Numbered from the stretch's first letter, positions 43,635 to 53,288 are shown. The stretch is DNA of 64,000 nucleotides from Nocardia tengchongensis (GCF_018362975.1 NZ_CP074371.1:496001-560000); one strand, 5' to 3'. The notes: generated by a model from the sequence alone, not told the origin. Translations and numbers: made by a program.

Positions 43635-46600
43635 TCACCTCCCCGTATGGGGTAGGAGGGCGGCGACTCTGGCCCGGTAGGCCTCGACGTTCGCGACTTT
43701 GATGGACTCGTAGCCGCGGATCATGTCGGGGAGGTCGGCGATTTCGATGGCCAGTGGGTGAGTGTCGAGGTGCAGGGTGTCGAGGAGTTCGGTGACGATG
43801 GCCCGGTATTCGGTGATCAGGGTGCGTTCGGTTCTGCGGACCGCGGCGTAGCCGAAGAGATCGAGGCGGGTCCCGCGGAGGCGACGGAGAGCGACCAGCG
43901 CGCGGTAGGCGGGGCGGAACCACGGGCCCAGTTGGAGTTTGTTCTTCATGCCGAGGGCGCGCAGGGCGGGCGGATGCAGGCGGTAGGAGATGCGGGCGCC
44001 GGGGCCGAATTCGGCTTCGACGGCTCGGCGGACTTCGGGGTCCAAGGAGAGACGGGCTACCTCGTATTCGTCCTTGTAGGCCATGAGTTTGTACAGGTTT
44101 CGGGCGACGGACTCGGTGAAGGCGGTCGAGCCGGGGATTCGTTCGGATTCGACACGGAGGACCTGGGCGATGAAGGTGCTGTATTGCCTTGCGTAGGCCA
44201 GGTTCTGGTACTCGATCAGGTCGGGGACGCGGATGCCGAGTAGGCGGTGGAGTTCCGATGCGGGATCGACGGGGACGATCGCGATGAGGTTCGCGGCCGC
44301 ATTCGACAGTGGGCGAACGGTTTCGACCGGTCCGCCGGCCGGCTCCAGGGCAGCGGCGAAGGTGGCCGGATCAGCGACCGACAGCCGGCCGTAGCGAAAC
44401 GCGGACGTATTCGCCTCGACTTGAACGCCGTTGAGGACGATGGCCTCCTCGATGAAGGCCGGTGCCAGCGGTAGCGCCCCGGACTGCACGGCCGCTCCCG
44501 CGAGCAGCAGATTCGCGAACTGATCCGCGCCGAGCAAGGCACTCGCCGCGCTGCGAGCATCGAGGAAGAAGGTGTCGTCGGCGGCGGCCCGGATGCTGTC
44601 CAGGATCGGCCCGGACGCGGGGAAGGACACGGTCGGGTCGATGACCATCTGCCCGGTCGGGACTTCACTGGTGGACACCACTGCGACCGTGCGACCCGGA
44701 TCGACGGCCGCGAGGTAGCGGGGTTCCGCCGCGACGAGCAGGTCACAGCCGAGATAGAGGTCGCATTCGTCGGCAGTCGCCTTGCTGCCCTGTTCGATCG
44801 GCTCGTCGGAGAACTTGAGGTCCGAGACGACGGCGCCGCCCTTCTGCGCGAGCCCGGTCTGATCGAGCGCGTGGACCCGATGCCCGGCCAGCGTGGCCGC
44901 GGTGCTGAGCAGCTGGGCCAACGTCACCACGCCGGACCCGCCGACACCGGTGATGCGCGTGGTGTGGGTGCCGGCAAACGTCCCGGGCGGGGCCGGAAGG
45001 TCGTTGGGGTCGAGGGTCGCCGCGGCGCGCCGGGCACGCTTCCCGGCCGGGACGACGGACAGGAACGACGGGCAGTCCCCCGCCAGGCAGGATCGGTCGA
45101 TATTGCAGGAGGACTGGTCGATGCGGGTCTTGCGGCCGAATTCGGTGTCGAACGGTTGCACCGAAAGACAATTCGACTTCTGCCCACAGTCGCCACAGCC
45201 CTCGCAGACGCGTTCATTGATGACGATGCGTTCCACGGGCGTGGGCGCGAGTCCACGTTTGCGTTTCCGCCGCAGTTCGGTTGCGCACTCCTGATCGTGG
45301 ATCAACAGTGTGACACCGGCGGTGCGGGACAGGGTTTCCTGCGCCTCGATCAACCGGTCGCGGTGCCAGACCTGAACACCTTTGGGCAGCCGGACCTTTC
45401 GATACCGCTTCACCTCGTCGGTCGTCACGATGATCCGCGCGACGCCTTCGGCGAGCATGGCGGTGCAGATCGCGGATACCGGCATGACCCCGACGGCCTG
45501 CTGGCCGCCGGTCATCGCCACCGCCGAGTTGTAGAGCAGCTTGTAGGTGATGTGACTGCCCGCGGCGACCGCGGCACGCACGGCCAGGCTGCCCGAATGG
45601 TGGAAGGTGCCGTCTCCGAGGTTCTGGATCATGTGAGTGCGGGCGAGGAAGGGCGCCATCCCGATCCACTGTGTTCCCTCACCGCCCATCTGGGTGAGGC
45701 CGGTGACGTTGCCGACCTGGTCGGAGCTCATCAGCGACACCATGCCGTGACAGCCGATGCCCGCGCCGACGGTGGCCCCGTCCGGCGTCTTGGTGGAGAT
45801 GTTGTGCGGGCAGCCCGAGCAGAAGTACGGCGTCCTGGTGACGAGTGGCAGTGCGCGCGAGGCGATTCCGGTGCGGCGGCGGCCTCGCCACTGCTCCGCG
45901 GACGGGAATCCGCCGATCACGGACAACCGTGCGGCCAGCTTCGTGGCGATGATGTCCGGGTCGAGTTCGCCGTCCACGGGCATGAATACCGTGCCGTCGG
46001 GCAGCCGCTTGCCGTGGACGGCGGGAGCCCCGGGGCTGCCGTACAGCAGATCCTTGACCGCGGTTTCGAGGAACGGCCGCTTCTCCTCGATCACCAGGAT
46101 TTCGTCGAGGCCCTCGGCGAATCGCTGCACGATGGTGGGCTCGAGCGGATGAATCATCCCGAGTCGCAACAGCCGGACCCCGCGGCGCGCCAGCTCTGCG
46201 TCGTCGAGCCCGAGCATCCGCAAGGCTTGCCGCACATCGAGATACGTCTTGCCCGCCGCGACGATCCCCAGCCGGTCACCGGCGCCGGAGTGGGTAATCC
46301 GGTTGAGGTCGTTGGCGACCGCGTACCGTCGCGCGATCTCGAGCCGCGCACCCTCCCGGCTGCGTTCGAGCACACCGAGCGTCGGCTGCAGCACCTGCGC
46401 GGTCACCTCATGCCGGTAGACGGCGCCGTCGACGGTCAGGTCGGGCACGACGGGCCGCACCCGATCGGGGTCCAGGTCCACTGTCCCCGAACCGTCCGCC
46501 ACATTGGTGGCGATCTTCAAGGCCACCCACAGTCCGCAGGCCCGCGACATCGCCACGCCGTGCAGCCCGAAGTCCAAGGCCTCCTGCGGATCCGCCGGAT

Positions 46601-47120
46601 ACAGGGTGGGCAGTCCGAGATCGGCGAGCAGCCCCTCGGACGCGCCGGGCACGGTGGAGGATTTGGCGGCGGGGTCGTCGCCGACCAGCGCCAGCACCCC
46701 GCCGTCCGGGTGCGTGCCCATCAGGTTCGCGTGCCGGATGGCGTCGGAGGCGCGATCCAGGCCCGGTGACTTGCCGTACCAGAGCGCGAGGACGCCGTCG
46801 ACCCGCTTGTCGTCCTGGGTCGCCGCCCATTGCGTGCCCTGCACGGCGGTCGCCGCCAGTTCTTCGTTGACGCCGGGGCGGAACACGATGTCGTGCTCGT
46901 CGAGCAGGGCGGCGTTGCGGGCGAGTTCGGTGTCGTAGCCGGCGAGCGGTGAGCCTTCGTAGCCGGAGATGAAGGCCGCGGTGCGCCGACCGGCGCGCAC
47001 GTCCGCGCGCCGCAGCTCCAGTGGCAGCCGGGCCAGGGCCTGGATACCGGTGAGGTGAACGGCGCCGACCTGCCGGGTGTACCGGTCCGACAGGGTGACC
47101 GGTGCGATCTGATTCGTCAT
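43635..47120 (-). CDS. Indolepyruvate ferredoxin oxidoreductase, fused alpha/beta form
   Basis: 1,161 residues, the length of the fused enzymes of aerobic bacteria. It oxidatively decarboxylates aryl-2-oxoacids (indolepyruvate, phenylpyruvate) to aryl-acetyl-CoA, passing electrons to ferredoxin. Visible: N-terminal pyrimidine domain (GTQWAATQDDKRVDGV), TPP-binding region (GIGCHGMVSL, GGEGTQWIGMAPF, NLGDGTFHHSG), cluster motif CEGCGDCGQKSNC with a second CNIDRSCLAGDC, and the gamma-type domain (TRITGVGGSGVVTLAQLLS). Start ATG 47120 overlaps the stop of the FAD hydroxylase gene by 4 bp. Third gene of the operon. Confidence 0.94.
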   Translation of the reverse strand: MTNQIAPVTLSDRYTRQVGAVHLTGIQALARLPLELRRADVRAGRRTAAFISGYEGSPLAGYDTELARNAALLDEHDIVFRPGVNEELAATAVQGTQWAATQDDKRVDGVLALWYGKSPGLDRASDAIRHANLMGTHPDGGVLALVGDDPAAKSSTVPGASEGLLADLGLPTLYPADPQEALDFGLHGVAMSRACGLWVALKIATNVADGSGTVDLDPDRVRPVVPDLTVDGAVYRHEVTAQVLQPTLGVLERSREGARLEIARRYAVANDLNRITHSGAGDRLGIVAAGKTYLDVRQALRMLGLDDAELARRGVRLLRLGMIHPLEPTIVQRFAEGLDEILVIEEKRPFLETAVKDLLYGSPGAPAVHGKRLPDGTVFMPVDGELDPDIIATKLAARLSVIGGFPSAEQWRGRRRTGIASRALPLVTRTPYFCSGCPHNISTKTPDGATVGAGIGCHGMVSLMSSDQVGNVTGLTQMGGEGTQWIGMAPFLARTHMIQNLGDGTFHHSGSLAVRAAVAAGSHITYKLLYNSAVAMTGGQQAVGVMPVSAICTAMLAEGVARIIVTTDEVKRYRKVRLPKGVQVWHRDRLIEAQETLSRTAGVTLLIHDQECATELRRKRKRGLAPTPVERIVINERVCEGCGDCGQKSNCLSVQPFDTEFGRKTRIDQSSCNIDRSCLAGDCPSFLSVVPAGKRARRAAATLDPNDLPAPPGTFAGTHTTRITGVGGSGVVTLAQLLSTAATLAGHRVHALDQTGLAQKGGAVVSDLKFSDEPIEQGSKATADECDLYLGCDLLVAAEPRYLAAVDPGRTVAVVSTSEVPTGQMVIDPTVSFPASGPILDSIRAAADDTFFLDARSAASALLGADQFANLLLAGAAVQSGALPLAPAFIEEAIVLNGVQVEANTSAFRYGRLSVADPATFAAALEPAGGPVETVRPLSNAAANLIAIVPVDPASELHRLLGIRVPDLIEYQNLAYARQYSTFIAQVLRVESERIPGSTAFTESVARNLYKLMAYKDEYEVARLSLDPEVRRAVEAEFGPGARISYRLHPPALRALGMKNKLQLGPWFRPAYRALVALRRLRGTRLDLFGYAAVRRTERTLITEYRAIVTELLDTLHLDTHPLAIEIADLPDMIRGYESIKVANVEAYRARVAALLPHTGR

Positions 47121-48766
47121 GGGGTCGGCTTTCTGCCGCAGGCGGTTCGGAGTGCGGCGGTGAGATCGGCGGCGGGTGTGCCGGAGCCCTGATCGGTCGA
47201 CCAGGCGATATGCCCGTCCGGCCGGACCAGGATGGCTCCGGCCGCGCCGATGCCGAAGCGGTCGGTGTCGAGTTCGAAATCGTGTCCGACGATGAAGGCC
47301 CGGCACGGGATCTCGTCCGCCGTTTCGGAAAGTGCTGTCGCCCAGTTGGATCCGGATGGACCCGCGATCAGGGTGAACCACGGCCCCAGCAAATCGAGGG
47401 TCGACACCGTGGCACCCTCGTGGACGATCCACGCATGCGGTAGCCGCGCACCGAGGACGGCCATGGCGATCGGATCGGCGGTGACCTCGGCGCCGCCGTA
47501 GACGTAGCCCAATTCCTGATCGAGATCGTCGAAGTGCTCGCGGTGCCGCGGGATCGCCGCGGCCAGCAGCTCGCGCTCACGCTGCGCGATCGAGGGTTCC
47601 GCGCTGTCGAGCCGCTCGGCGATCTGAACGGTGAGCGGCCCGATTCCGGCGTCGAACATCTTCAGGGCATTGGCGACACTGCGCTCGGCATTGCTGAGCG
47701 CGACCGCACTGCGCTCGGTTCCATAGGTGTCGAGCAGGGATTCGGGAGCCCAGCCCCCGAGCACGGCGGCCAGCTTCCAGCCGAGGTTGTCGGCGTCGGC
47801 GAACCCGGTGTTCATGCCGAGCCCACCGGTCGGCGGGAATTGGTGCGCACTGTCACCGGCGAGCAGCACCCGGCCGATGCGATAGGTTTCCGCCGTGCTG
47901 GCCGCCATGGTCCAAGTACCGACCGAGCGGACGTCGACGGCGAGGTCCGCGCTACCGACGGCGGTGCGCACCAGGTCGATACAGCGCTCCGGGGTGTAGT
48001 AAGACAGTGATTCCAGGGCCGGGTCGAACGGCCGGTTCAGCGTCCATCGATGCTTGCCGTCCATTCCGATGAACACACCCGGTGATTCGGCGTTGATCAT
48101 CCAGATCAGCAGGGCCGGATCGGTTTCGGTCCAGGGCGACAGGTCGGCGTGGAAGTAGATGTTCACCTGCTGCCCCAGCTCGGGCAGTCCCGCCATGCCG
48201 ATTCCGAGGTCGGCGCGCAGCGTGCCCGCCGCGCCGTCCGCCGCGACGACATATTGCGCCGCGATATTTCTTGTCGCACCGCCGGATTCGACGACCACGT
48301 CGACCTGATCACCGGTGTCGGTGACGCGGACGACGGTGGTGTCGAAGTGGATGGTGGCCATGGCCTGCGCGCGCAGCGCATCGAGCAGCCGCTGCTGTAC
48401 GCGATCCTGCGCGCACGAGGTGATCAGCTCGGGAGAGGCGGTGCCGCGGCGCGTGATTCGCTCCGTGCCGCCGTCGGCCAGATTGATCCGGCCGAGCGGC
48501 TCCCCCGCGAGGGTCTGCTTCCACACGATATTGAGCATCCACTCCGGGGCCACCGCGTCACCGGTGACGGCCTCGGCGATGCCCCAGGCCCGCAGCAGTT
48601 CCATCGAGCGCGTATTGACCACGTGCGCGCGGGGATGCGGATTGACCGCTCCGTAGCGCTCGCAGACGATGCTCGGAATGCCATGTCGCCCGAGCACATA
48701 CGCGGTGGCGAGGCCGACCGGGCCCGCGCCGGCGATGAGCACCGGGGTCTGTTCGGCCGCGCTCAC
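47117..48766 (-). CDS. FAD-dependent aromatic-ring hydroxylase
   Basis: 549 residues, class A flavoprotein monooxygenase (PheA/TfdB/MhpA group). GAGPVGLATAYVLGRHG at residues 13-29 binds FAD; VVAADGAAGTLR is the DG motif; RVLLAGDSAHQFPPTGGLGM is the second FAD motif (GD...P). A thioredoxin-like C-terminal extension ends the protein, as in phenol hydroxylases. Expected to hydroxylate a phenolic substrate with NAD(P)H and O2. It overlaps both neighbours by 4 bp. Confidence 0.93.
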   Translation of the reverse strand: MSAAEQTPVLIAGAGPVGLATAYVLGRHGIPSIVCERYGAVNPHPRAHVVNTRSMELLRAWGIAEAVTGDAVAPEWMLNIVWKQTLAGEPLGRINLADGGTERITRRGTASPELITSCAQDRVQQRLLDALRAQAMATIHFDTTVVRVTDTGDQVDVVVESGGATRNIAAQYVVAADGAAGTLRADLGIGMAGLPELGQQVNIYFHADLSPWTETDPALLIWMINAESPGVFIGMDGKHRWTLNRPFDPALESLSYYTPERCIDLVRTAVGSADLAVDVRSVGTWTMAASTAETYRIGRVLLAGDSAHQFPPTGGLGMNTGFADADNLGWKLAAVLGGWAPESLLDTYGTERSAVALSNAERSVANALKMFDAGIGPLTVQIAERLDSAEPSIAQRERELLAAAIPRHREHFDDLDQELGYVYGGAEVTADPIAMAVLGARLPHAWIVHEGATVSTLDLLGPWFTLIAGPSGSNWATALSETADEIPCRAFIVGHDFELDTDRFGIGAAGAILVRPDGHIAWSTDQGSGTPAADLTAALRTACGRKPTP

Positions 48767-49278
48767 GGCCGCCGCACCAGATCGGCCAGGGGCTCGCCCG
48801 CTTCGAATCGGGCGACGAGTTCATCGGCATCGAATTCGACGCCGATGGGATTGGCGTCGAACGCGCCGGAGTCGAAGAAGTCCGTCAGCTCCGCGTCGGT
48901 GGCGAAGTTGTCGATCTGCAATTCGATGTGATTGCCCTCCGGGTCCTCGTAGTACAGCGAGGTGGTGGGGCCGTGATTGATGGTCCAGAACGGTTGCACG
49001 CCAACGCTCTTCAGGCGCTGATAGGTGCCGAGCAGGTCACCGAGCGAGTCGTAGGTGAAGGCGACGTGGTGCAGTCCCGAGTGCGCGTCGGTGGGCCGCT
49101 GGGAGGCGCCGGTGGCCAGGAACGCGACGCGATGATGCTCGTCGTCGTAGGTCATGAAGGCCAGCATGTCGTTGCCGAACACGAGGCGACCCTCGAGCAC
49201 CTGCACGTACCAGTCGACCATCTCCGGCAGCCGACCGGTGCGCAGGACGACGTGGGCGAGTTTTGCGGGTGATGCCAT
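48763..49278 (-). CDS. VOC-family (extradiol dioxygenase-like) protein
   Basis: 171 residues with a VOC (glyoxalase/extradiol dioxygenase) fold: KLAHVVLRTGRLPEMVDWYV, SGLHHVAFTYDSL, and YYEDPEGNHIELQIDN. His and Glu positions match the metal ligands (H at strand 1, H in GLHHVA, E in HIELQ). At this length it is a single-module ring-cleavage or related enzyme. First gene of the three-gene operon; two TetR-type operators lie between it and the TetR gene. Confidence 0.88.
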   Translation of the reverse strand: MASPAKLAHVVLRTGRLPEMVDWYVQVLEGRLVFGNDMLAFMTYDDEHHRVAFLATGASQRPTDAHSGLHHVAFTYDSLGDLLGTYQRLKSVGVQPFWTINHGPTTSLYYEDPEGNHIELQIDNFATDAELTDFFDSGAFDANPIGVEFDADELVARFEAGEPLADLVRRP

Positions 49279-49306
49279 GAGCGGACTCTCCTTTGAGCCG
49301 AGAACA

Positions 49307-49361
49307 TCTCTTGAATACGATACAAGAGAAGCTAGGCCCGCTCATGAATGGAAGTCAAGAG
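49307..49361. promoter_or_regulatory. Two TetR-type operators before the VOC operon
   Basis: TCTCTTG-N9-CAAGAGA at 49307-49329 is a perfect inverted repeat; CTCATG-N9-CAAGAG follows at 49341-49361. Same architecture as the two sites at 49950-49995. Confidence 0.7.
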
Positions 49362-49365
49362 GTGC

Positions 49366-49930
49366 TTATCGACTCGCCTCCGCGGTGGCCACCAGCGAGG
49401 TGATGAGCAGGTCGACCAGCTCCCCCGTCGGCCGATCCAGCCGGCGCACGCTGATCAGCAACCCCTCGAACAGCACATGCGCGAGATCGGTGATCGACGC
49501 CAGATCCGCACCCGCGGCGGCCCGCTGCGAGATCGCGGCCAGCAGCCGCTCCTCGAGCCAGTCCTGCATCCGCCCGTAGACCGCGCGCAGCGTCTCGGTC
49601 TCGTCCATGCGCTCGTAGGCGACGCGATGCAGCCCCCGATAGGGCTCCAATACGCACCAGCAGGTCGACCAATTCGTCCCGCGGATCACCCGCCGGTTCG
49701 GCCTCGACGAGTGCACGCGTCTCACTGAAGATCGAATCGACGACGGCGGCGAAAAGGTCGTCCTTGGTGGGGAAATACCAGTGCACCGCCGCGGGCGCGA
49801 TACCGGCGGCCCGGCCGACCGCCGCCACACTGGTGCCGCGATAGCCGTTCTCGGCGAAGAGTTCGCGAGCATGCGCGACCAGTTCGGCTTGACGCTCGGC
49901 CTTGGGGATGTCCTGGCGATTCTTGGGCAT
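49366..49930 (-). pseudogene. TetR-family regulator gene with an internal frameshift
   Basis: The first ~95 residues are a normal TetR HTH domain: LVAHARELFAENGYRGTSVA, AVGRAAGIAPAAVHWYFPTK. Near 49650 the frame changes: VDLLVR in the first frame is followed in the next by LEPYRGLHRVAYERMDETE and an ordinary TetR ligand domain ending LVATAEASR. One extra base (the A in CGTATTGG) explains it. Without the change it would be a ~187-residue repressor controlling both flanking operons. Sequencing error or a real loss of repression cannot be told apart here. Confidence 0.8.
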
Positions 49931-49949
49931 GGGCCAACTCTAGGCCCGC

Positions 49950-49995
49950 TCTTGACTGAGAGCTAAGACGTGCTCTTAACTATGAATCAAGAGAA
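49950..49995. promoter_or_regulatory. Two TetR-type operators before the FAH operon
   Basis: CTCTTG-N9-TAAGAC at 49950-49970 and CTCTTA-N9-CAAGAG at 49974-49994. They lie between the TetR start and the FAH-family gene, so the regulator would also control itself. Confidence 0.65.
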
Positions 49996-50030
49996 GGCCG
50001 GCGCGGTGCCGGTGCACAAGGAGGTTCGGC

Positions 50031-50897
50031 ATGCGTCTCTACTCGACCGACGACGGGCTCGCGCGAGAAGACCGCGCCGGCGTGCTCTCGCTACTCGACC
50101 TGCCTTACGCCGAGGTCGGCGCACTGCTACGCGGTCCGGGACTCGACGCCGCCCGCACCGCGACGGTGCTGCGCGAACAGGCCCTCGAGCAGGCGGTGCT
50201 GCGGCCGCCGGTGGCGCGGCCGGGGAAAGTGCTGATCATCGGATTGAACTACGGGAGCCACGCGACCGAGGCCCTGGACATGTTCACGGCGCTGGGAAAG
50301 ACCGACATCGCGGTGCCCACCGAACCGAACATGCAAGTCACGGCCGGGTCAGCGGTCGTCGGGCCCGGCGATCCGATCGTGCTGCCGGAGGTCGCGGCGG
50401 AACAGGTCGACTACGAGGGTGAGGTCGCGGTCGTCATCGGCACACCCGCCCGCGGTGTGTCCATCGACGCGGCCTGGCGTCATGTGGCCGGGCTGACCAT
50501 CGTCAACGATGCCTCCGCGCGCGATATCCAGCTGCGCGCGATGACCGGCGACCCCACCGCCTCCATCGGCGTCGCCAAGAGCTTCGACACCTTCAAACCG
50601 CTCGGCCCCTGTCTGGTGACGGCTGACGAATTCACCGAGACACCCGACCTCGCGCTGCGGACCCGCGTGAACGGGGAACTGCGCCAGGAGGATCGGACCA
50701 GCGGCTTCATCCACTCCATACCGGAGTTGATCGCGCACGTGTCGCGGTACCAGACCCTCGAACCCGGTGACGTGATCTGCACCGGCACTCCGCGCGGGGC
50801 CGGCGTGTTCTCCGGGAGATACCTGCGGGCGGGCGATCTGGTCGAGGTGGAGGTAGAGGGCATCGGGGTGCTCGCGAATCCGGTGGTGCGCGCGTGA
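50031..50897 (+). CDS. Fumarylacetoacetate hydrolase (FAH) family protein
   Basis: 288 residues. Metal site: DYEGEVAVVIG (about 123-133) and the distal Asp in TIVNDASARDIQLR. ICTGTPRGAGVF is the family's C-terminal motif. Members hydrolyse acylpyruvates or act as hydratases/isomerases after ring cleavage, fitting the neighbouring ring hydroxylase and VOC protein. AAGGAGG precedes the ATG. It overlaps the acyl-CoA ligase gene by 4 bp (GTGA). Confidence 0.92.
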   Translation: MRLYSTDDGLAREDRAGVLSLLDLPYAEVGALLRGPGLDAARTATVLREQALEQAVLRPPVARPGKVLIIGLNYGSHATEALDMFTALGKTDIAVPTEPNMQVTAGSAVVGPGDPIVLPEVAAEQVDYEGEVAVVIGTPARGVSIDAAWRHVAGLTIVNDASARDIQLRAMTGDPTASIGVAKSFDTFKPLGPCLVTADEFTETPDLALRTRVNGELRQEDRTSGFIHSIPELIAHVSRYQTLEPGDVICTGTPRGAGVFSGRYLRAGDLVEVEVEGIGVLANPVVRA

Positions 50898-52759
50898 ACA
50901 CGCGGCTCGAACCGGACTTCGCCGGCGAACTCACGCGCCTCGAATCGATTCCGCTCAGCGACCGGGACCTGCCGGGCAGCACCTACGAGCTGATCGCACG
51001 GACCGCTCGCCGCCATCAGGACCGGCCCGCACTGCATCTGCTGCCCGGCGGAACGGACTGGGACAAGCCCGAAACCTGGTCGTACGGTGAACTTTTGCGG
51101 CGCATCCACCAGGCCGCGAATCTGTATGCCGCACTGGGGGTCGAGCCCGGCGGCGTCGTCGGGCTGATGCTCCCCAATACCGGGACCACCTACGCCGCAT
51201 TGTTCGGCGCGCAGGTGATCGGCGTCGCCAATCCCGTCAATCCGATGCTCGCTACGGAACACATCGTCGACATCTTCCGGCTCACCGGCGCGCGTGTACT
51301 GGTCGCTCCCGCACCGGAACTCGATGCCGCGGTCTGGCGTACGGCGTGTGCGGTCGCCGCGGCGCTGCCCGGACTGCGTGCGCTGATCTCGGTCGGCGGT
51401 TCGGTCGACGACGCGCCGCCGCAATGGGCCGGAGACTTCGACGAACTGGCCGCGGCCCAGCCTCCGGAGCTCACCGTCGACCGGCGGCCCGGGCCCGCGG
51501 ATATGGCCGCGTACTTCCACACCGGCGGCACCACGGGCACACCGAAGGTCGCGCCGCAGACGCACGCGAATCAGGTGTACGTCGCCTGGGCTGTCGCCCG
51601 GCACGCGCTGTTCGCCGGAGAATCGGTCACGCTGGCGGGCCTGCCGCTGTTCCATGTCAACGCGGTGCACATCACCGCGCTCGCGCCGTTCCATGCGGGG
51701 GGATCCGCCGTCTCGCTCGGGCCCCTCGGCTATCGCGACCGGGCCGCGATGGCCGACTTCTGGCGGATCGTGGAACGCTATGGCATCACCGGATTCTCCG
51801 CGGTGCCGACCGTCTACGCCGCCTTGCCCGCCGTCCCGGACGGAGTCGACATCTCCAGCCTGCGCGCCGGAATCGTCGGGGCCGCACCGCTTCCCGGCCG
51901 GGTCCGCGCAGACTTCGAATCCGCCAGCGGGATACCGATGCTCGAGGGATACGGCCTCACCGAGGCCACCTGCGTCAGCGTGCTCGCACCGGAGACCGGC
52001 AATCGGCCGGGCGCGGTCGGACTGCGACTGCCGTACCAGCGGATCAAAGCCGTGCGGGTCGACGACGATGGACTACCCCGCGGCGATTGCAGACCCGGCG
52101 AAGATGGTGTGCTCGCCATCCAGGGCCCCAATGTCTTTCCCGGATATCTCCGGGCCGGACCCGCCGGTCCGGCACCCGACCCCACCGGAATCGTCATCGA
52201 TGACTGGTTGATCACCGGCGACCTGGGCCGAGTCGACGCGGCGGGATTCGTCACCCTGACCGGCCGGGCCCGCGACGTCATCATCCGCGGCGGCCACAAT
52301 ATCGACCCCCGGCTGGTCGAGGAGTCACTGCTCCAGCATCCGGATATCTCTGCCGCCGCAGTGGTTCCGAGACCCGACGCGCATGCCGGAGAAGTCCCCG
52401 CGGCCTATGTGGTCCTGCGCCCCGGCGCTGCGGTACCGGCCGCCGAGCTGCTGACCTGGGCCGCCGCGCACGCCCCCGAACCGGCCGCCGCCCCGAAGTT
52501 CATCGACCTCATCGCGGCGATACCCCTCACCGCTGTCGGCAAGGTACACAAGGTGCCGCTGCTTCACGACGCGATGCACCAGGTCGTGGCCCGGGAACTG
52601 CGGGCGGCCGGGCTGCTCGGCGACATCACCGTCTCGCCGCGGAACGGCCGACCGCACGCGCACATCGACGTGGCGTGCGGCGCATCCGATGACCTGATCG
52701 GCGTCCTCACCGAACGGCTCGACGCGTACTCGTTCTCCTACGACGTCGATCGCGCCTAG
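50894..52759 (+). CDS. Acyl-CoA ligase of the catabolic cluster
   Basis: 621 residues, larger than typical FadD proteins. ANL motifs: AYFHTGGTTGTPKVAPQTHAN (variant of the P-loop), GYGLTEATCVS, ITGDLGRVD, RARDVIIRGGHNID, and the catalytic Lys in LTAVGKVHKVPLL. The GGHNID motif is typical of aryl or cyclic-acid CoA ligases. A C-terminal extension of ~60 residues follows the ligase fold. GTG start is coupled to the FAH gene. Probably activates an aromatic acid or a ring-cleavage product. Confidence 0.9.
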   Translation: MNTRLEPDFAGELTRLESIPLSDRDLPGSTYELIARTARRHQDRPALHLLPGGTDWDKPETWSYGELLRRIHQAANLYAALGVEPGGVVGLMLPNTGTTYAALFGAQVIGVANPVNPMLATEHIVDIFRLTGARVLVAPAPELDAAVWRTACAVAAALPGLRALISVGGSVDDAPPQWAGDFDELAAAQPPELTVDRRPGPADMAAYFHTGGTTGTPKVAPQTHANQVYVAWAVARHALFAGESVTLAGLPLFHVNAVHITALAPFHAGGSAVSLGPLGYRDRAAMADFWRIVERYGITGFSAVPTVYAALPAVPDGVDISSLRAGIVGAAPLPGRVRADFESASGIPMLEGYGLTEATCVSVLAPETGNRPGAVGLRLPYQRIKAVRVDDDGLPRGDCRPGEDGVLAIQGPNVFPGYLRAGPAGPAPDPTGIVIDDWLITGDLGRVDAAGFVTLTGRARDVIIRGGHNIDPRLVEESLLQHPDISAAAVVPRPDAHAGEVPAAYVVLRPGAAVPAAELLTWAAAHAPEPAAAPKFIDLIAAIPLTAVGKVHKVPLLHDAMHQVVARELRAAGLLGDITVSPRNGRPHAHIDVACGASDDLIGVLTERLDAYSFSYDVDRA

Positions 52760-52769
52760 ACAGTCGTGA

Positions 52770-52813
52770 AATACGAGCGAACGCAGATCCGGGATCTGCG
52801 GTTCGCTCGTATT
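52770..52813. terminator. Bidirectional terminator hairpin
   Basis: About 20-bp stem AATACGAGCGAA-CGCAGATC with its complement (one bulged base) between two convergent genes. Confidence 0.75.
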
Positions 52814-52841
52814 CAGGAAGGCAGTTCACTGGCCGGGGTGA

Positions 52842-53189
52842 TCAGGCGGCGAAGCCCAGGCCCATGGCTACGGCCACGGGGACCAGGTACAGCAGCGGGA
52901 AGGGGATGCTGCCGTAGGCGCGGGCCCGGATGATGGTGATGATCGCGCCGGCGAAGTACAGGATCAGGCCGATCGCGGCGGCCACTCCCACGAACGAGAT
53001 GAACAGTCCGGCAATCAAACCCATCGCGCCCGCGCCCTTGGCCAGGGCCAGCGGCGTCCACCACGCCTCCGGGACCGAGTACTCACGCAGCGGGCCGACC
53101 ACGAACTCGGCCCGTCGGTACAGCGAGAACGCCGAGAATCCCACCCAGGCGGCGGCGACAACGGTGACGATGACATAGGCGATCGACAT
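52842..53189 (-). CDS. DoxX-like small membrane protein
   Basis: 115 residues with four hydrophobic helices; KGAGAMGLIAGLF and the terminal ~20 residues fit the DoxX-like family. Start ATG 53189 (MSIAYVIV). An ECF41-type promoter, in a block nearly identical to that of the AhpD-like gene, lies about 100 bp upstream. Both genes are therefore likely to respond to the same sigma factor, which is not encoded in the window. Possible role in oxidative or membrane stress. Confidence 0.82.
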   Translation of the reverse strand: MSIAYVIVTVVAAAWVGFSAFSLYRRAEFVVGPLREYSVPEAWWTPLALAKGAGAMGLIAGLFISFVGVAAAIGLILYFAGAIITIIRARAYGSIPFPLLYLVPVAVAMGLGFAA

Positions 53190-53288
53190 GACAGACTCCA
53201 ATTTCCTTGCGGGAGAAGGCGACAACCGCCATCTGCGAGACGTTCAGCCGAGGCTGGGACGGTGCGTCTCAGCGGGCTTCGTCAAGGT

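Noticed and set aside
44871..46769. Long plus-strand frame opposite the indolepyruvate oxidoreductase gene
   Set aside because: Same type of antisense shadow; the minus-strand protein has all expected cluster and TPP motifs.
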